The notes under the pieces are model-generated. The model ran no database searches. It saw only the letters and a program-made list of their open reading frames with translations, and was not told where the DNA came from. Below, in pieces: positions 1 to 9,936 of a stretch of DNA of 64,000 nucleotides (position 1 is the stretch's first letter; every line of letters starts with the position of its first letter). The DNA comes from Opitutus sp. GAS368 (GTDB lineage: Bacteria; Verrucomicrobiota; Verrucomicrobiia; Opitutales; Opitutaceae). Position numbers and translations under genes: made by a program. The stretch covers positions 24,911-88,910 of the forward strand of contig CAMDOF010000011.1 of the NCBI GenBank assembly GCA_945903465.1. Reading direction: 5' to 3'.

Positions 1-346
1 CCAGCTCAACGGTCTGCAACAGCGCGTCAGGGTACGCCGCCGTGAATAACCGATGAAAACCGGCACCGCCCAAGCCGATCATCAGTACACGCTGCGGTTT
101 CGGCTGAAAAAAAAGTGCCCCAAACAGAGAGCGGGTATAAGGCACCACGAGCTTCAGCGGATCACTCAGATCCACCGCGGACTCGAGCGCTTCGCTCCCG
201 CGGGCGCGCGCCCGTAGCTCGACGAGATCACCTCGGCGCTCCACGGTGAGGCTATTATAGATCGTATCGTAGGTCTCGACGAAATCAGCCGCGATGAGGT
301 TCGCGCTGAACAGCGTCACTCCAAGGCAGCAACGAATTATTTTCAT
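1..346 (-). CDS. Exported spermidine-synthase-like protein, partial (cut by window edge)
   Basis: The reading frame is open from an ATG at 346 to the window edge (115 codons seen). It begins with a basic n-region and a hydrophobic stretch (MKIIRCCLGVTLFSANLIAA), so it is probably exported. Near residue 88 comes VLMIGLGGAGFHR, the glycine-rich S-adenosyl nucleotide loop of spermidine-synthase-fold proteins. Its ATG overlaps the TGA of the upstream membrane gene (ATGA overlap), so the two are translationally coupled. Together they correspond to the membrane plus synthase halves that are fused in one gene at 46848-49139. True polyamine synthesis is uncertain, because many such membrane-linked members have no known substrate. 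The C-terminus lies outside the window. Confidence 0.75.
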   Translation of the reverse strand, partial: MKIIRCCLGVTLFSANLIAADFVETYDTIYNSLTVERRGDLVELRARARGSEALESAVDLSDPLKLVVPYTRSLFGALFFQPKPQRVLMIGLGGAGFHRLFTAAYPDALLQTVEL

Positions 347-951
347 GAAGCAGAAATGGGAACACGCAACAAGCGCACCAAGGCCGCCAGACTCGCGACG
401 GCGACGCCGAGCCAAAGGTAGAGAAGCGTCGAAACGTGAAAGTGAGGGATCAGCACAAAGGCGGTCAACATGACCCCCGCGATATTACCAAGCGTGCTCA
501 CCCCGTAGACTACCCCGGAGGCCTTCCCTGGTGGCGTGCCGCGCGACGCCAGAAATTGCACGCATTGCGGACCAAAGCTCGATAACGCCGTCACCGGGAG
601 GAAGAAAATCCCCAAGCACGATACCAGCAACGCCGTGCTGACATCTTCAAACGCTCCTTCAATCAAACCGAGCAGCGTGCGTCCAAACAGGGCTGTGATG
701 GCCAGCGTAATCACCGCGATCAGGATGCCGGCGAGCTGACCGCGATGACGCGGGCGAGGTGGCAGGTTACTAATCCAGCCTCCGACGACAGAGCCGATAC
801 TGAAGGCCGCCAAGAAGGTCGAAATCAACCAGGCCCATACAATAATGGACGATCCGAAGTGAGGGTTAAGCAGTCGCGAGGCGAGCAGCTGAAAACCCAT
901 ACTTAGGATGCCAAGAGTTATAACGACGGCGTAGAAAGCGAAAAGAATCAC
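343..951 (-). CDS. Membrane half of a split spermidine-synthase-like system
   Basis: This 202-residue protein is almost entirely hydrophobic, with about five or six membrane segments. Residues 1-70 (GILSMGFQLLASRLLNPHFG, then SSIIVWAWLISTFLAAFSIGSVVGG) follow the pattern of the membrane domain that precedes the synthase domain in fused spermidine-synthase-like proteins. The later segment FGPQCVQFLASRG..SGVVYGVSTLGNIAGVMLTAF also fits, with the small-residue-rich helix typical of this family. The start is a GTG with no clear ribosome-binding site. The stop overlaps the start of the exported synthase-like gene by four bases. Family placement is a recognition call; substrate and role are unknown. 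Confidence 0.75.
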   Translation of the reverse strand: MILFAFYAVVITLGILSMGFQLLASRLLNPHFGSSIIVWAWLISTFLAAFSIGSVVGGWISNLPPRPRHRGQLAGILIAVITLAITALFGRTLLGLIEGAFEDVSTALLVSCLGIFFLPVTALSSFGPQCVQFLASRGTPPGKASGVVYGVSTLGNIAGVMLTAFVLIPHFHVSTLLYLWLGVAVASLAALVRLLRVPISAS

Positions 952-1061
952 AGGGGAAAAGAAACGTGCGTATTCAATTTGAGGATGTCACCACGAAAGT
1001 CAGCGCGGCCAAAATTCGGGATCTCATTTGCCTTCCGTTTAAAACTCCGGGATCAACCTGG

Positions 1062-1128
1062 GTGTCCCGCTCCAATCGTATTCATCTCCTCGCGGCGGGT
1101 CTTTTCGCCGCCGGTCTCGCCCCCCCCC
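1062..1128 (+). other. Out-of-frame signal peptide ending in a C9 tract, belonging to the bicupin gene
   Basis: From a GTG at 1062 the frame reads MSRSNRIHLLAAGLFAAGLAPP, a convincing export signal (basic start, then a hydrophobic Leu/Ala core). It runs into nine consecutive C at 1120-1128. The cupin domains begin in the next frame. With eight C instead of nine, the signal peptide would read straight into the cupin frame (..LAPPSSIWS..). Either this is a sequencing or assembly slip, a true frameshift, or a slipped-strand ON/OFF switch. Confidence 0.55.
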
Positions 1129-1179
1129 TCAAGTATTTGGTCCCAAAGTGCTCCCAAGACATCCCCTTCGACCACTCTC

Positions 1180-1959
1180 ATGACCTCAAGTGCATTTCTT
1201 TGGGAAAATCTCGTGGTTAAGACGACGCCTCTCGGGGAACGTCGCGATGTCTCCAATCACCCCACCGCAACCCTCGCCGTTTTCGAATGCCATATCACGA
1301 CGCTTAATCCCGGTCGCGAATCGCACGCACCCCACCGCCATCCTCAGGAAGAGATCATCATAATTAAGGAAGGATCCGTTGATGTGCACATTAATGGGCG
1401 CATCGAGCGTGCGGGACCGGGCGCAACCCTTTTTTACGCTTCCAATGACGCGCACAACGTGCGGAACGTCGGGGACACTCGCGCCACCTATTGGGTCATC
1501 AATCTAGCCTCTGCGGCGACCCACCGACCTGCGGAGCACAACGCGGCATCGAGCCTGCTCTCCGGCGTTTTCCCATGGGAAAAGCTCACGCCGAAAACCA
1601 CCGCCGTGGGGTCCGTGCGCCCTGTTCTCAGCGGCTCAACCGTTACGCTGAAAAATCTCGAGAGCCATATCACGACCCTCCGTGCCGGCGAGGTTTCCCA
1701 CGCGGCCCACCAACATCCCGACGAGGAAGTCATCTTGGTCGAAGAGGGCCTCATCGAAGTTACCATCAACGGCGTTGCCCAGCGCGGCGGCCCCGGCTCC
1801 ATCTACTTCTTCGCCTCCCAAGATTTCCATGGCCTGCGCAATGTCGGCACAACCCAAGCCGCGTACCACGTCATCCGCGTTGTCACTGCCGCCACTCCTC
1901 CCGCGCTTACTTCCGCCCGTCCCCAAGCCTCCCCCGCCACCACCCCACTCACGCGCTAA
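1180..1959 (+). CDS. Bicupin protein (two cupin_2 domains)
   Basis: Two beta-barrel cupin domains lie in tandem. The first contains GRESHAPHRHPQEEIIIIKEG and the second AGEVSHAAHQHPDEEVILVEEG. Both keep the H-x-H...E metal ligands and the final Gly of cupin motif 1, and both have a motif-2-like histidine (DAHNVRN, DFHGLRN). Members of this fold bind a metal and act as dioxygenases, isomerases or sugar binders, so the substrate cannot be told. The start given (ATG 1180) is the conservative one in this frame. The frame is open back to 979 but looks non-coding there. The real N-terminus is probably the signal peptide in the other frame at 1062-1128, making an exported protein. The tail after residue 235 is Pro/Ala-rich and uninformative. 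Confidence 0.8.
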   Translation: MTSSAFLWENLVVKTTPLGERRDVSNHPTATLAVFECHITTLNPGRESHAPHRHPQEEIIIIKEGSVDVHINGRIERAGPGATLFYASNDAHNVRNVGDTRATYWVINLASAATHRPAEHNAASSLLSGVFPWEKLTPKTTAVGSVRPVLSGSTVTLKNLESHITTLRAGEVSHAAHQHPDEEVILVEEGLIEVTINGVAQRGGPGSIYFFASQDFHGLRNVGTTQAAYHVIRVVTAATPPALTSARPQASPATTPLTR

Positions 1960-2405
1960 GCTTCGCCCGCCTCACTCGTCGCCGCCCCTTTCCTTCCCGC
2001 GCGTTGCCCCACGTTCGGCTCTTCGGCACCCGACCGCTCGCTCTCCCAATAAATCGGGTGATACGCGCGTCCCTTCCTGCCTTTCCTTTTCGGATCATTC
2101 CGTGCGCACGTTGCCGCCACGCGTCTAACCGCCCGCGGCTGGCATAAGCAAACATCCTCGGATTGAGGTTAAAAAGATTTTTTTGGGTAAGATTTTTTAA
2201 ACTCCGGGAAATCGCTTTTCCGCTAGTGGCTTGAATCGTTTTCCCCTACACGCGGCGCACCTGCTGAAGAGGACCGAACAGGTGTGCAAAGGCAGGATTG
2301 GTTATCTTCCGGAAAACCTTCCGGGCAACACGGTCTGCGCCCGAGGAAATACTGTGCGCAACCAACGCGCTTAAAAGTGCTGGCATCATTTATAAACCAG
2401 CGTAG
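1960..2405. other. Non-coding stretch before the MITE-like element
   Basis: About 450 bases follow the cupin gene. Open frames here are short and lack family signatures. An AT-rich patch lies at 2165-2205. A short stretch at 2280-2370 reads in one frame like a protein fragment (RIGYLPENLPGNTVCARGN) but is soon stopped. No RNA gene was recognised. Confidence 0.4.
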
Positions 2406-2545
2406 CAGCCTGTCGGACTTTAGGCATGTTCCACTCGTTTTACTGAATTTTAGACCATCAAACTTATCAGACCCCTCCGCGAAAATGCCGCATAAGCGAT
2501 TCTGTGGCGTCGGCTTTTTGAAAAATCTCTCAGTCCGACAGGCTG
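2406..2545. mobile_element. MITE-like element with 14-bp perfect terminal inverted repeats
   Basis: The left end cagcctgtcggact (2406-2419) is an exact inverse complement of the right end agtccgacaggctg (2532-2545). The 140-bp unit is flanked on both sides by CGTAG (2401-2405 and 2546-2550), which looks like a 5-bp target duplication. The interior is AT-richer than its surroundings and holds no convincing gene. A diverged relative with similar ends lies at 52934-53049. The element is presumably mobilised in trans by a transposase not in this window. Confidence 0.65.
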
Positions 2546-2546
2546 C

Positions 2547-2711
2547 GTAGCCCGAGGCACCGCCGACGCCGATTTCTCCAGGGGCACGCACGTCCTCCGA
2601 GTGATAAACGTCGGCAATCCCTTTGTTCCGGAATCACCTGAACCATGGATCCGCGCTCGGGGCCGACGCCATCATGCCGTGTATTTTAAAAACAGCGGTT
2701 TAATTTTTTGA
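2547..2711 (+). pseudogene. Possible coding relic beside the MITE-like element
   Basis: Immediately right of the element one frame reads ARGTADADFSRGTHVLRVIN, continuing GNPFVPESPEPWI. It then seems to shift by one base into ..ALGADAIMPCILKTAV and a stop at 2701-2703. Composition and flow look like the C-terminus of a real protein, but there is no start and I cannot name the family. The call rests on appearance only. Confidence 0.25.
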
Positions 2712-2863
2712 GGTCTGAACTCTGCGCCATTTGTGATCGGCTTAGTCGACCCGCGTCGCGCCGCGAAAGACACAAGAATCAAGAATCTCGCTTTGACATC
2801 CGCGCACGATTGCCACGCGATCAATCCACTACGGTCCACCCCATCAACTTCCCGCCCTCGCAG

Positions 2864-5800
2864 ATGCCCTCGCCCCGAAAGCGCGCTTCGCCTTTAATCG
2901 CCATCACGCTTGCCATCGGCAGCACGTTGATCAGCGCAGCGGCGGTCGACTTCTCCCGAGAAATCCAACCTCTCTTGGCTGATCGCTGTTACTCGTGCCA
3001 CGGGCCAGACAAACAAAAGAGCGGTCTGCGCCTCGATCAAAAGCTAGGCGCCATGCTCGGTGGCGACTCCGGTGCTGTCATTGTTCCGCACGACAGCAAA
3101 AAAAGTCCGCTTTACGCGCATATTTCCGGGGCCGAACCGGACGCGATTATGCCTCCGAGCAAAGAGGGCAAACCGCTCAACGCCGCGCAGGTTGCCCTGT
3201 TCAAAGCGTGGATCGATGAAGGTGCCGTCTGGCCCAGCGACGGTGACGATCGCGCCCCGGTCCGCAGCCAACACTGGGCCTTTCAGCCGCCGCAACGCGC
3301 CGAGCCACCCGCCACGCAGAATTCAACGTGGTCGCGCAATCCCATCGACCGCTTTGTCCTCGCCCGATTAGAGTACGAAAAAATCAAACCTGCGCCCGAG
3401 GCCAACCCCGCCACCCTCCTCCGCCGTCTCAGCTTTGATCTGCGGGGGTTGCCGCCCTCTCTTGAAGAGATGCGTCGCTTTCTCGCCGACGCCGCCCCCG
3501 ACGCTTACGAACGGGCGGTCGATCGACTGCTCGCGTCCCCTCATTACGGCGAACGCTGGGGCCGTCACTGGCTCGACCTCGCCCGCTACGCCGACAGCGA
3601 CGGCTACGAGAAGGACTCCCCGCGCCCCTACGCCTACTTATATCGCGATTGGGTCATCGATGCATTCAACCGCGACCTCCCCTTTGACCAATTCACGCTG
3701 GAGCAACTCGCCGGGGACTTATTACCCAACGCCACTCCCGCTCAAAAATTCGCGACGGGGTTTCACCGGCAGACCCTGCTTAACCGCGAGGGTGGCGTCG
3801 ACCAAGAGGAGTACCGGACTAAAGCGGTCGTCGATCGGGTCGACACGACCGGCGCAGTTTGGCTCGGTCTGACCGTCGGCTGCGCGCAATGTCACTCGCA
3901 CAAATACGATCCTTTCTCGCAGCGTGAGTTCTACCAGCTGTTCGCATTTTTCAATAACGCCGACGATCTTGATTTGCCCGCCGCTACGACCACCGAGATC
4001 ACCGGCTACGAGGAAGCGAAGGCGCAATGGCAAGCCACTCAGCAGTCGCTGCAGAACGCCCATGATCACTACGTGCGCGAACAGCTTCCCGAAAAACAGA
4101 TCACTTGGGAAAAAAGTGGTCAGGTAAATCTCGCATCGTGGAAACCCCTCGTGCCCCAGCGCGTCGCCGCGATCGAGACCACCCTCGGCACCGATTCCGA
4201 TCACATCATCACCGCCTCGGGGCTCAGTCCGCCCACCGAAACCTACACCATCGACGCCACAAGCGAGCTCGCCATCGTGACCGGCTTTCGCCTCGAAGTT
4301 CTCCCTTCCCAAAACGAGAAGAACGGCCCCGGTCGTTCCGGAAATGGTAACTTCGTGCTCACGCATTTTCGCGTCACCGTTAATCCCGCCGACGGCTCCG
4401 CACCCCACGCCGTGACGCTGGAGGCAGCGTCCGCCGATTTTAGCCAGAAGGACTACGCGGTCGGAGGAGCCCTCGACGACGATCCAAAAACCGGCTGGGC
4501 GATTTCGCCGCAAGCGAAGCGCCGGCACGTCGCCACTTTTAGGTGTGCGGAGCCACTCGCGCTTGCTCCGGGCGACACCGTCCGCTGCATCCTCGATCAG
4601 CAATTCGGCAACCAGCAAACCCTGCTGCGCTTCCGCTTGTCCGCCACGGCCCACACCGACCCCGGCCCCGCCACCCTGATCGATGACCAAGTCCCGATCG
4701 CTTGGTCTACCCCCGCCACCCAGCGTACCTCCGCGCACCTCGCCACCCTCCGGGACTACTACCGCGATGAAGTCGACCCCGAGGTGAAAAAAATGCGCCG
4801 CCCTCTTGAAGCGCACGCGAAAAAAACGCCCAAATTCCCCGAAACAAAAGCGGCGACTCTCGCCGAACGGCCGGTGCCCCGCGCCACGCATATTCATATC
4901 CGCGGCGATTTTCTTCGGCCAGGCCCGCTCGTTAATCCGGCCACACCGCAGGCTCTCCACGCGTTCCGACCTCGCAGCGAGCGGCCCGACCGCCTCGACC
5001 TCGCACGCTGGCTGATCGATCCAGTAAATCCGCTCACGAGTCGTGTCACCGTCAACCACCTTTGGAAAAATCTCTTCGGGCGCGGCCTCGTCGCCAGCGT
5101 AAATAACTTCGGCCTACAGGGCGAACGCGCTTCCCACCCCGAACTCCTCGACTGGCTCGCCACGGAATTCCCCCGTCTCGGCTGGAGCCGCAAGGCGCTC
5201 CTCCGGCTCATCGTGACGTCCGCCACTTACCGCCAGTCATCCGACTATCGAACGGATCTCATCGATGTGGATCCCTTAAATATTTTGCTCGCTCGCCAAA
5301 GTCGTCTGCGCCTGGAAGCAGAAATTGTTCGCGATACCCATCTCGCCGCGAGTGGTCTGCTCAGCACTCAAATCGGCGGCCCCAGCGTGCGGCCGCCCTT
5401 GCCCGCTGATATCGCCGCGCTGGGCTACGCGAATTCCGTTAAATGGCAGGAGAGCGAGGGCGCCGATCGTTATCGCCGCGGTATGTATATTTTTTTCCAG
5501 CGCACCGTCCCGTACCCTATGCTCATGACTTTCGATGCCCCGAACGCGACGACCACCTGCACTCGCCGCGATCGCTCGAACACACCACTTCAAGCCCTCA
5601 CACTGTGGAACGACCCCGTATTTTTCGACTGTGCCCGCACCCTCGCGAAACAACTCATGACCGCACCGACGGTAGAGGCGCGCCTTCAGCAAGCCTTTGA
5701 CGCCTGTCTCGCGCGAACGCCGAGCCCTCCGGAACTTGCCCGCCTGAGTGAACTGTACACCCAACACACCGCCGCCACCCAAGCCTCCCAGGCTCAAGCG

Positions 5801-5914
5801 ATTCTCGGAGTCACCGGCGACGTCGCGCGGCCCGCCGATCCCATCGCGGAAGCGAGCCTCGTGGCAACCGTCCGCACGATCATGAATCTCGACGAGTTTA
5901 TCACCCGCGACTAA
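2864..5914 (+). CDS. PSCyt1/DUF1549/DUF1553 (PSD1) exported cytochrome-like protein
   Basis: The protein is 1,016 residues from ATG 2864, chosen because it gives a signal peptide (MPSPRKRASPLIAITLAIGS) just before the mature start. The frame is open back to 2708, but that extension has no signal. Domain order: a Planctomycete-type cytochrome C domain with haem motif CYSCH at residues 42-46; PSCyt2/DUF1549 with HYGERWGRHWLDLARYADSD and a second CxxCH (CAQCHSHKYDPF); a central jelly-roll-like insert (about 430-640); and DUF1553 at the end, with SRVTVNHLWKNLFGRGLV and RSNTPLQALTLWNDP. In Planctomycetes and Verrucomicrobia these proteins are always paired with a DUF1501 gene, as here, 8 bp downstream. 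The pair is thought to act on complex carbohydrates or related substrates in the periplasm, but the reaction is not established. Confidence 0.93.
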   Translation: MPSPRKRASPLIAITLAIGSTLISAAAVDFSREIQPLLADRCYSCHGPDKQKSGLRLDQKLGAMLGGDSGAVIVPHDSKKSPLYAHISGAEPDAIMPPSKEGKPLNAAQVALFKAWIDEGAVWPSDGDDRAPVRSQHWAFQPPQRAEPPATQNSTWSRNPIDRFVLARLEYEKIKPAPEANPATLLRRLSFDLRGLPPSLEEMRRFLADAAPDAYERAVDRLLASPHYGERWGRHWLDLARYADSDGYEKDSPRPYAYLYRDWVIDAFNRDLPFDQFTLEQLAGDLLPNATPAQKFATGFHRQTLLNREGGVDQEEYRTKAVVDRVDTTGAVWLGLTVGCAQCHSHKYDPFSQREFYQLFAFFNNADDLDLPAATTTEITGYEEAKAQWQATQQSLQNAHDHYVREQLPEKQITWEKSGQVNLASWKPLVPQRVAAIETTLGTDSDHIITASGLSPPTETYTIDATSELAIVTGFRLEVLPSQNEKNGPGRSGNGNFVLTHFRVTVNPADGSAPHAVTLEAASADFSQKDYAVGGALDDDPKTGWAISPQAKRRHVATFRCAEPLALAPGDTVRCILDQQFGNQQTLLRFRLSATAHTDPGPATLIDDQVPIAWSTPATQRTSAHLATLRDYYRDEVDPEVKKMRRPLEAHAKKTPKFPETKAATLAERPVPRATHIHIRGDFLRPGPLVNPATPQALHAFRPRSERPDRLDLARWLIDPVNPLTSRVTVNHLWKNLFGRGLVASVNNFGLQGERASHPELLDWLATEFPRLGWSRKALLRLIVTSATYRQSSDYRTDLIDVDPLNILLARQSRLRLEAEIVRDTHLAASGLLSTQIGGPSVRPPLPADIAALGYANSVKWQESEGADRYRRGMYIFFQRTVPYPMLMTFDAPNATTTCTRRDRSNTPLQALTLWNDPVFFDCARTLAKQLMTAPTVEARLQQAFDACLARTPSPPELARLSELYTQHTAATQASQAQAILGVTGDVARPADPIAEASLVATVRTIMNLDEFITRD

Positions 5915-5922
5915 ATCCCACG

Positions 5923-7401
<1,479 letters not shown>

Positions 7402-7543
7402 CGCCGCCTCACCGCCCCCCCCCGCCCTCACTCGCGGACACAAACGCACTCTCGCCGCGGACGGTTAGCGTCGTGGCACGTCGCGCCGGCCACCTTTTGA
7501 AGAGCCGCCGAAGCTACCGGCAAGCTGCCGAACCGAAGCCCGC

Positions 7544-8593
7544 TTACGGGATGATCTTCAAGATCCGATTATTGTAACTGTCCGTGATAAATAACGTACC
7601 ATCGCGATGCACCGTCACGCCGTGCGGACGATTCAACTCACCCTCAGTCGGTGCCCCACCCAAGCCAGCGGCACCTTTTTTTCCCGTACCGGCCACTCGG
7701 AGAATTTTGCCCGTCGCGGGCACGTAGCGGCGAATGAGGTGATTCTCGGCATCGGCGATCAAGACCGTCCCATCGTGGTCAATACACAGATGCTTGGGGC
7801 CATTGAGCATCGCGGCGAGGGCATCGCCACCGTCACCGACGGCACCTTTCTGCCCCGAAGCATTTACGACCGTGCGGATTTTTCCATCGCGCCCGACTAC
7901 TCGCAAGGCGTGCCCGTTACGTTCAAGAATGTACACGTTACCCGCTAGGTCTACCGCCGCCGCCCGAGGATCCAAAAGCGGAGCATCCACCGCTCGCGCC
8001 CCGTCCTTCGGTACGCCTTTCTCACCGTTACCGGCCACCCAACGCGATTTTCCTGACTGCACATCTATTGCCTGCACCCGTCTTAGATCCGCCACGAAAA
8101 GCTCCCTCCCCGCCGGATCGAGACTAATGCAATACGGTCCGGCGCCTTTAGCGGCCGACGCCGCCACTTTAAAACCCGAAAACGTCGCCACCGCACCTGT
8201 GCCGATCGCGACGCGCCGCACGCGACCGTTCCAAGTATCGGCGATCAAGATATCGCCCGAAGCCAACACGGCCAAGTTGTGCGGCCCGTTAAATTGCGCA
8301 TTCCGAGCCGGTCCACCATCACCCGTATCGCCCGGCACAAGTTGACCCGCGACGTGCGTCAACAAGCCACTGGCATCAATTTGCAAGAGCCGGTTACCCG
8401 AGACCATTTCAACGATGAATAGACGGCCAGCGCGGTCGAAATCGACCCCGAAAGGTTCTTTTAATCGCGCCCGCGTCGCCGGTATATCGACCGCATCCTC
8501 ACTCCCGCCAGCGACGAGCACCATCCGCTCCGCTCGTCCGGGTGCTCCGCTGAGAACCAGGCAAACGCAACCCAGCAAAAACGTTAGACGCAT
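7544..8593 (-). CDS. Exported NHL-repeat beta-propeller protein
   Basis: The protein is 349 residues with a cleavable signal (MRLTFLLGCVCLVLSGAPGRA). The remainder is a chain of NHL repeats: LKEPFGVDFDRAGRLFIVEM, FNGPHNLAVLASGDILIADT, LDPRAAAVDLAGNVYILER, LNGPKHLCIDHDGTVLIADA and LNRPHGVTVHRDGTLFITDS. Each has the pattern P-x-G/N-hydrophobic...G-x-hydrophobic-(Y/I)-hydrophobic-A/T-D, giving an NHL propeller of about six blades. Such proteins are scaffolds or ligand-binding modules and few have known enzymatic roles. It begins 11 bp downstream of the DUF1080 gene, so the two are very likely co-transcribed. It ends facing the DUF1501 operon, with 142 bp between the convergent stops. Confidence 0.9.
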   Translation of the reverse strand: MRLTFLLGCVCLVLSGAPGRAERMVLVAGGSEDAVDIPATRARLKEPFGVDFDRAGRLFIVEMVSGNRLLQIDASGLLTHVAGQLVPGDTGDGGPARNAQFNGPHNLAVLASGDILIADTWNGRVRRVAIGTGAVATFSGFKVAASAAKGAGPYCISLDPAGRELFVADLRRVQAIDVQSGKSRWVAGNGEKGVPKDGARAVDAPLLDPRAAAVDLAGNVYILERNGHALRVVGRDGKIRTVVNASGQKGAVGDGGDALAAMLNGPKHLCIDHDGTVLIADAENHLIRRYVPATGKILRVAGTGKKGAAGLGGAPTEGELNRPHGVTVHRDGTLFITDSYNNRILKIIP

Positions 8594-8604
8594 GGGACTA
8601 GTGC

Positions 8605-9633
8605 TTATTTAACCACCGGCCGCAGGACCAGATTGCGGTAGGACACCGCGCCATGATCACCTTGCAAATAAATCGGGCCTGGTCGCGATTCATCCGACCA
8701 CATCGCTCCGCCCGTGCAACCCATCACCGGCTGGTTATCAATGATGGTCTGCCCGTTGAGCACGACCGTCAGGTGACGTTGCACCAAGGTCATTTCCATC
8801 GTTTGCCATTCCCCCGCACCCTTCTCTGCACCGACACTTGGCGTGATTCGGCTGTAGAGAGCGCCCATATTGTGCGAATCCAATGCCTTGCCCCGAGAGT
8901 CAAGGACTTGAATTTCGTAGATACCGCGCAGGTACACCCCGCTATTACTTCCCGCCGGCACGCTCACTTCTACCTTGAGACTAAAATCTTCAAACTCCCG
9001 CTCGGTTCGCAGATTCGCCGTACGAACGTTCGGTTGTCCCGCCACGTGGGCCGGCGGTTGATTAGCCAGGACACCGTTGTTAACCGTCCAACCATTCTTG
9101 ATATCGGCTTCTTTGAGCTTCCATCCCGCGAGGTCTCGTCCGTTAAAGAGAACAATCGGCTCGCCGAACTTAACGGCGTGCAGGTTCGGTCGGGCGGGCA
9201 GCGGGAGGCTCCGTTTGCCGGTAAACTCCACGCGATTAAACCCCGCACCATTGGCTCGCGGATCCAAGCGGACACCCCGCAGCGTATCGCCATCGAGCGT
9301 CGCCGTCAGCGTGCTGGTGAGCTGCTGGGTCCGCACAACTTTACCCGCCGCATTCTTCCGAATCGCGTCGCTCACCCGTGTGATCGTCAACGTCCCTTCG
9401 GCAATCGTCACGCTGGAAACGGGGAGGACGCTCCCGCCTCCCCAGAGCAACGCGCCGTCGAGCCAACCGGCTTCTTTTTTCACCTCAAGCCAACCCGCCG
9501 CCGACGGCAATGAAAGGGCCCAACGGCCAACGAAGGCGTCGATGTCAGCAGCGGCCCCACGGAGAGCCGTGGTCACCAAAAGAGCGCCGGCCAAGCCACG
9601 CGCGAGAATTGAAACGGGGAGATTACTTTTCAT
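8605..9633 (-). CDS. DUF1080 (3-keto-disaccharide hydrolase-type) exported protein
   Basis: The protein is 342 residues with a signal peptide (SILARGLAGALLVTTALRGAAA). Residues 30-145 form an extra N-terminal beta-rich domain (DIDAFVGRWALSLPSAAGWL...). Residues 155-342 are the DUF1080 concanavalin-like domain: IVLFNGRDLAGWKLK, NNGVLAN, FEDFSLKVEVSVPAGSNSGVYLRGIYEIQVLDS, AGEWQTMEMTL, LNGQTIIDNQPVMG and GPIYLQGDHGAVSYRNLVLRP. These are the family's hallmark segments. DUF1080 proteins include 3-keto-disaccharide hydrolases and many uncharacterised periplasmic members, so the activity here is only inferred. It is first in a two-gene unit with the NHL protein. Confidence 0.92.
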   Translation of the reverse strand: MKSNLPVSILARGLAGALLVTTALRGAAADIDAFVGRWALSLPSAAGWLEVKKEAGWLDGALLWGGGSVLPVSSVTIAEGTLTITRVSDAIRKNAAGKVVRTQQLTSTLTATLDGDTLRGVRLDPRANGAGFNRVEFTGKRSLPLPARPNLHAVKFGEPIVLFNGRDLAGWKLKEADIKNGWTVNNGVLANQPPAHVAGQPNVRTANLRTEREFEDFSLKVEVSVPAGSNSGVYLRGIYEIQVLDSRGKALDSHNMGALYSRITPSVGAEKGAGEWQTMEMTLVQRHLTVVLNGQTIIDNQPVMGCTGGAMWSDESRPGPIYLQGDHGAVSYRNLVLRPVVK

Positions 9634-9936
9634 GGGATAAAAAATTCGCTGAAACTCACGCTATAAAACCACCAAACCCTCGCTTGCAGCGCGAGCGTTT
9701 TCAAAGCGTTTCCCCAACTACTTTCCACGCGAGAGCCCTGCGGGCATTCCTGCGGGCATTCCTGCGAGGCGGCCCCGATCGCAAAAAAACCTCGGTACGG
9801 CCCGCTTTCCCGCGCCAGCCCACCCCACCCCGACCCCGCCGCCTTGGCCCACTCACGCATAACGTTGACCAATAATCAGGGCATCCTCGTCCGCCTTCCC
9901 TCCAGCGACGCCACCTCGCTCAGGTGCGTCGCCCCA
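9634..9936. repeat. Intergenic spacer with a 12-bp tandem repeat
   Basis: The 303-bp gap between two minus-strand genes holds 2.5 tandem copies of cctgcgggcatt at 9737-9766. It is followed by a C-rich, G-poor run to about 9850. Read on the minus strand, this is the leader of the DUF1080-NHL unit, so a promoter is expected here. No clear -35/-10 pair was found. Confidence 0.5.

Noticed and set aside
3722..5059. 445-codon open frame antisense to the DUF1549/DUF1553 gene
   Set aside because: The sense gene has clear domains throughout. The antisense product has no recognisable pattern.
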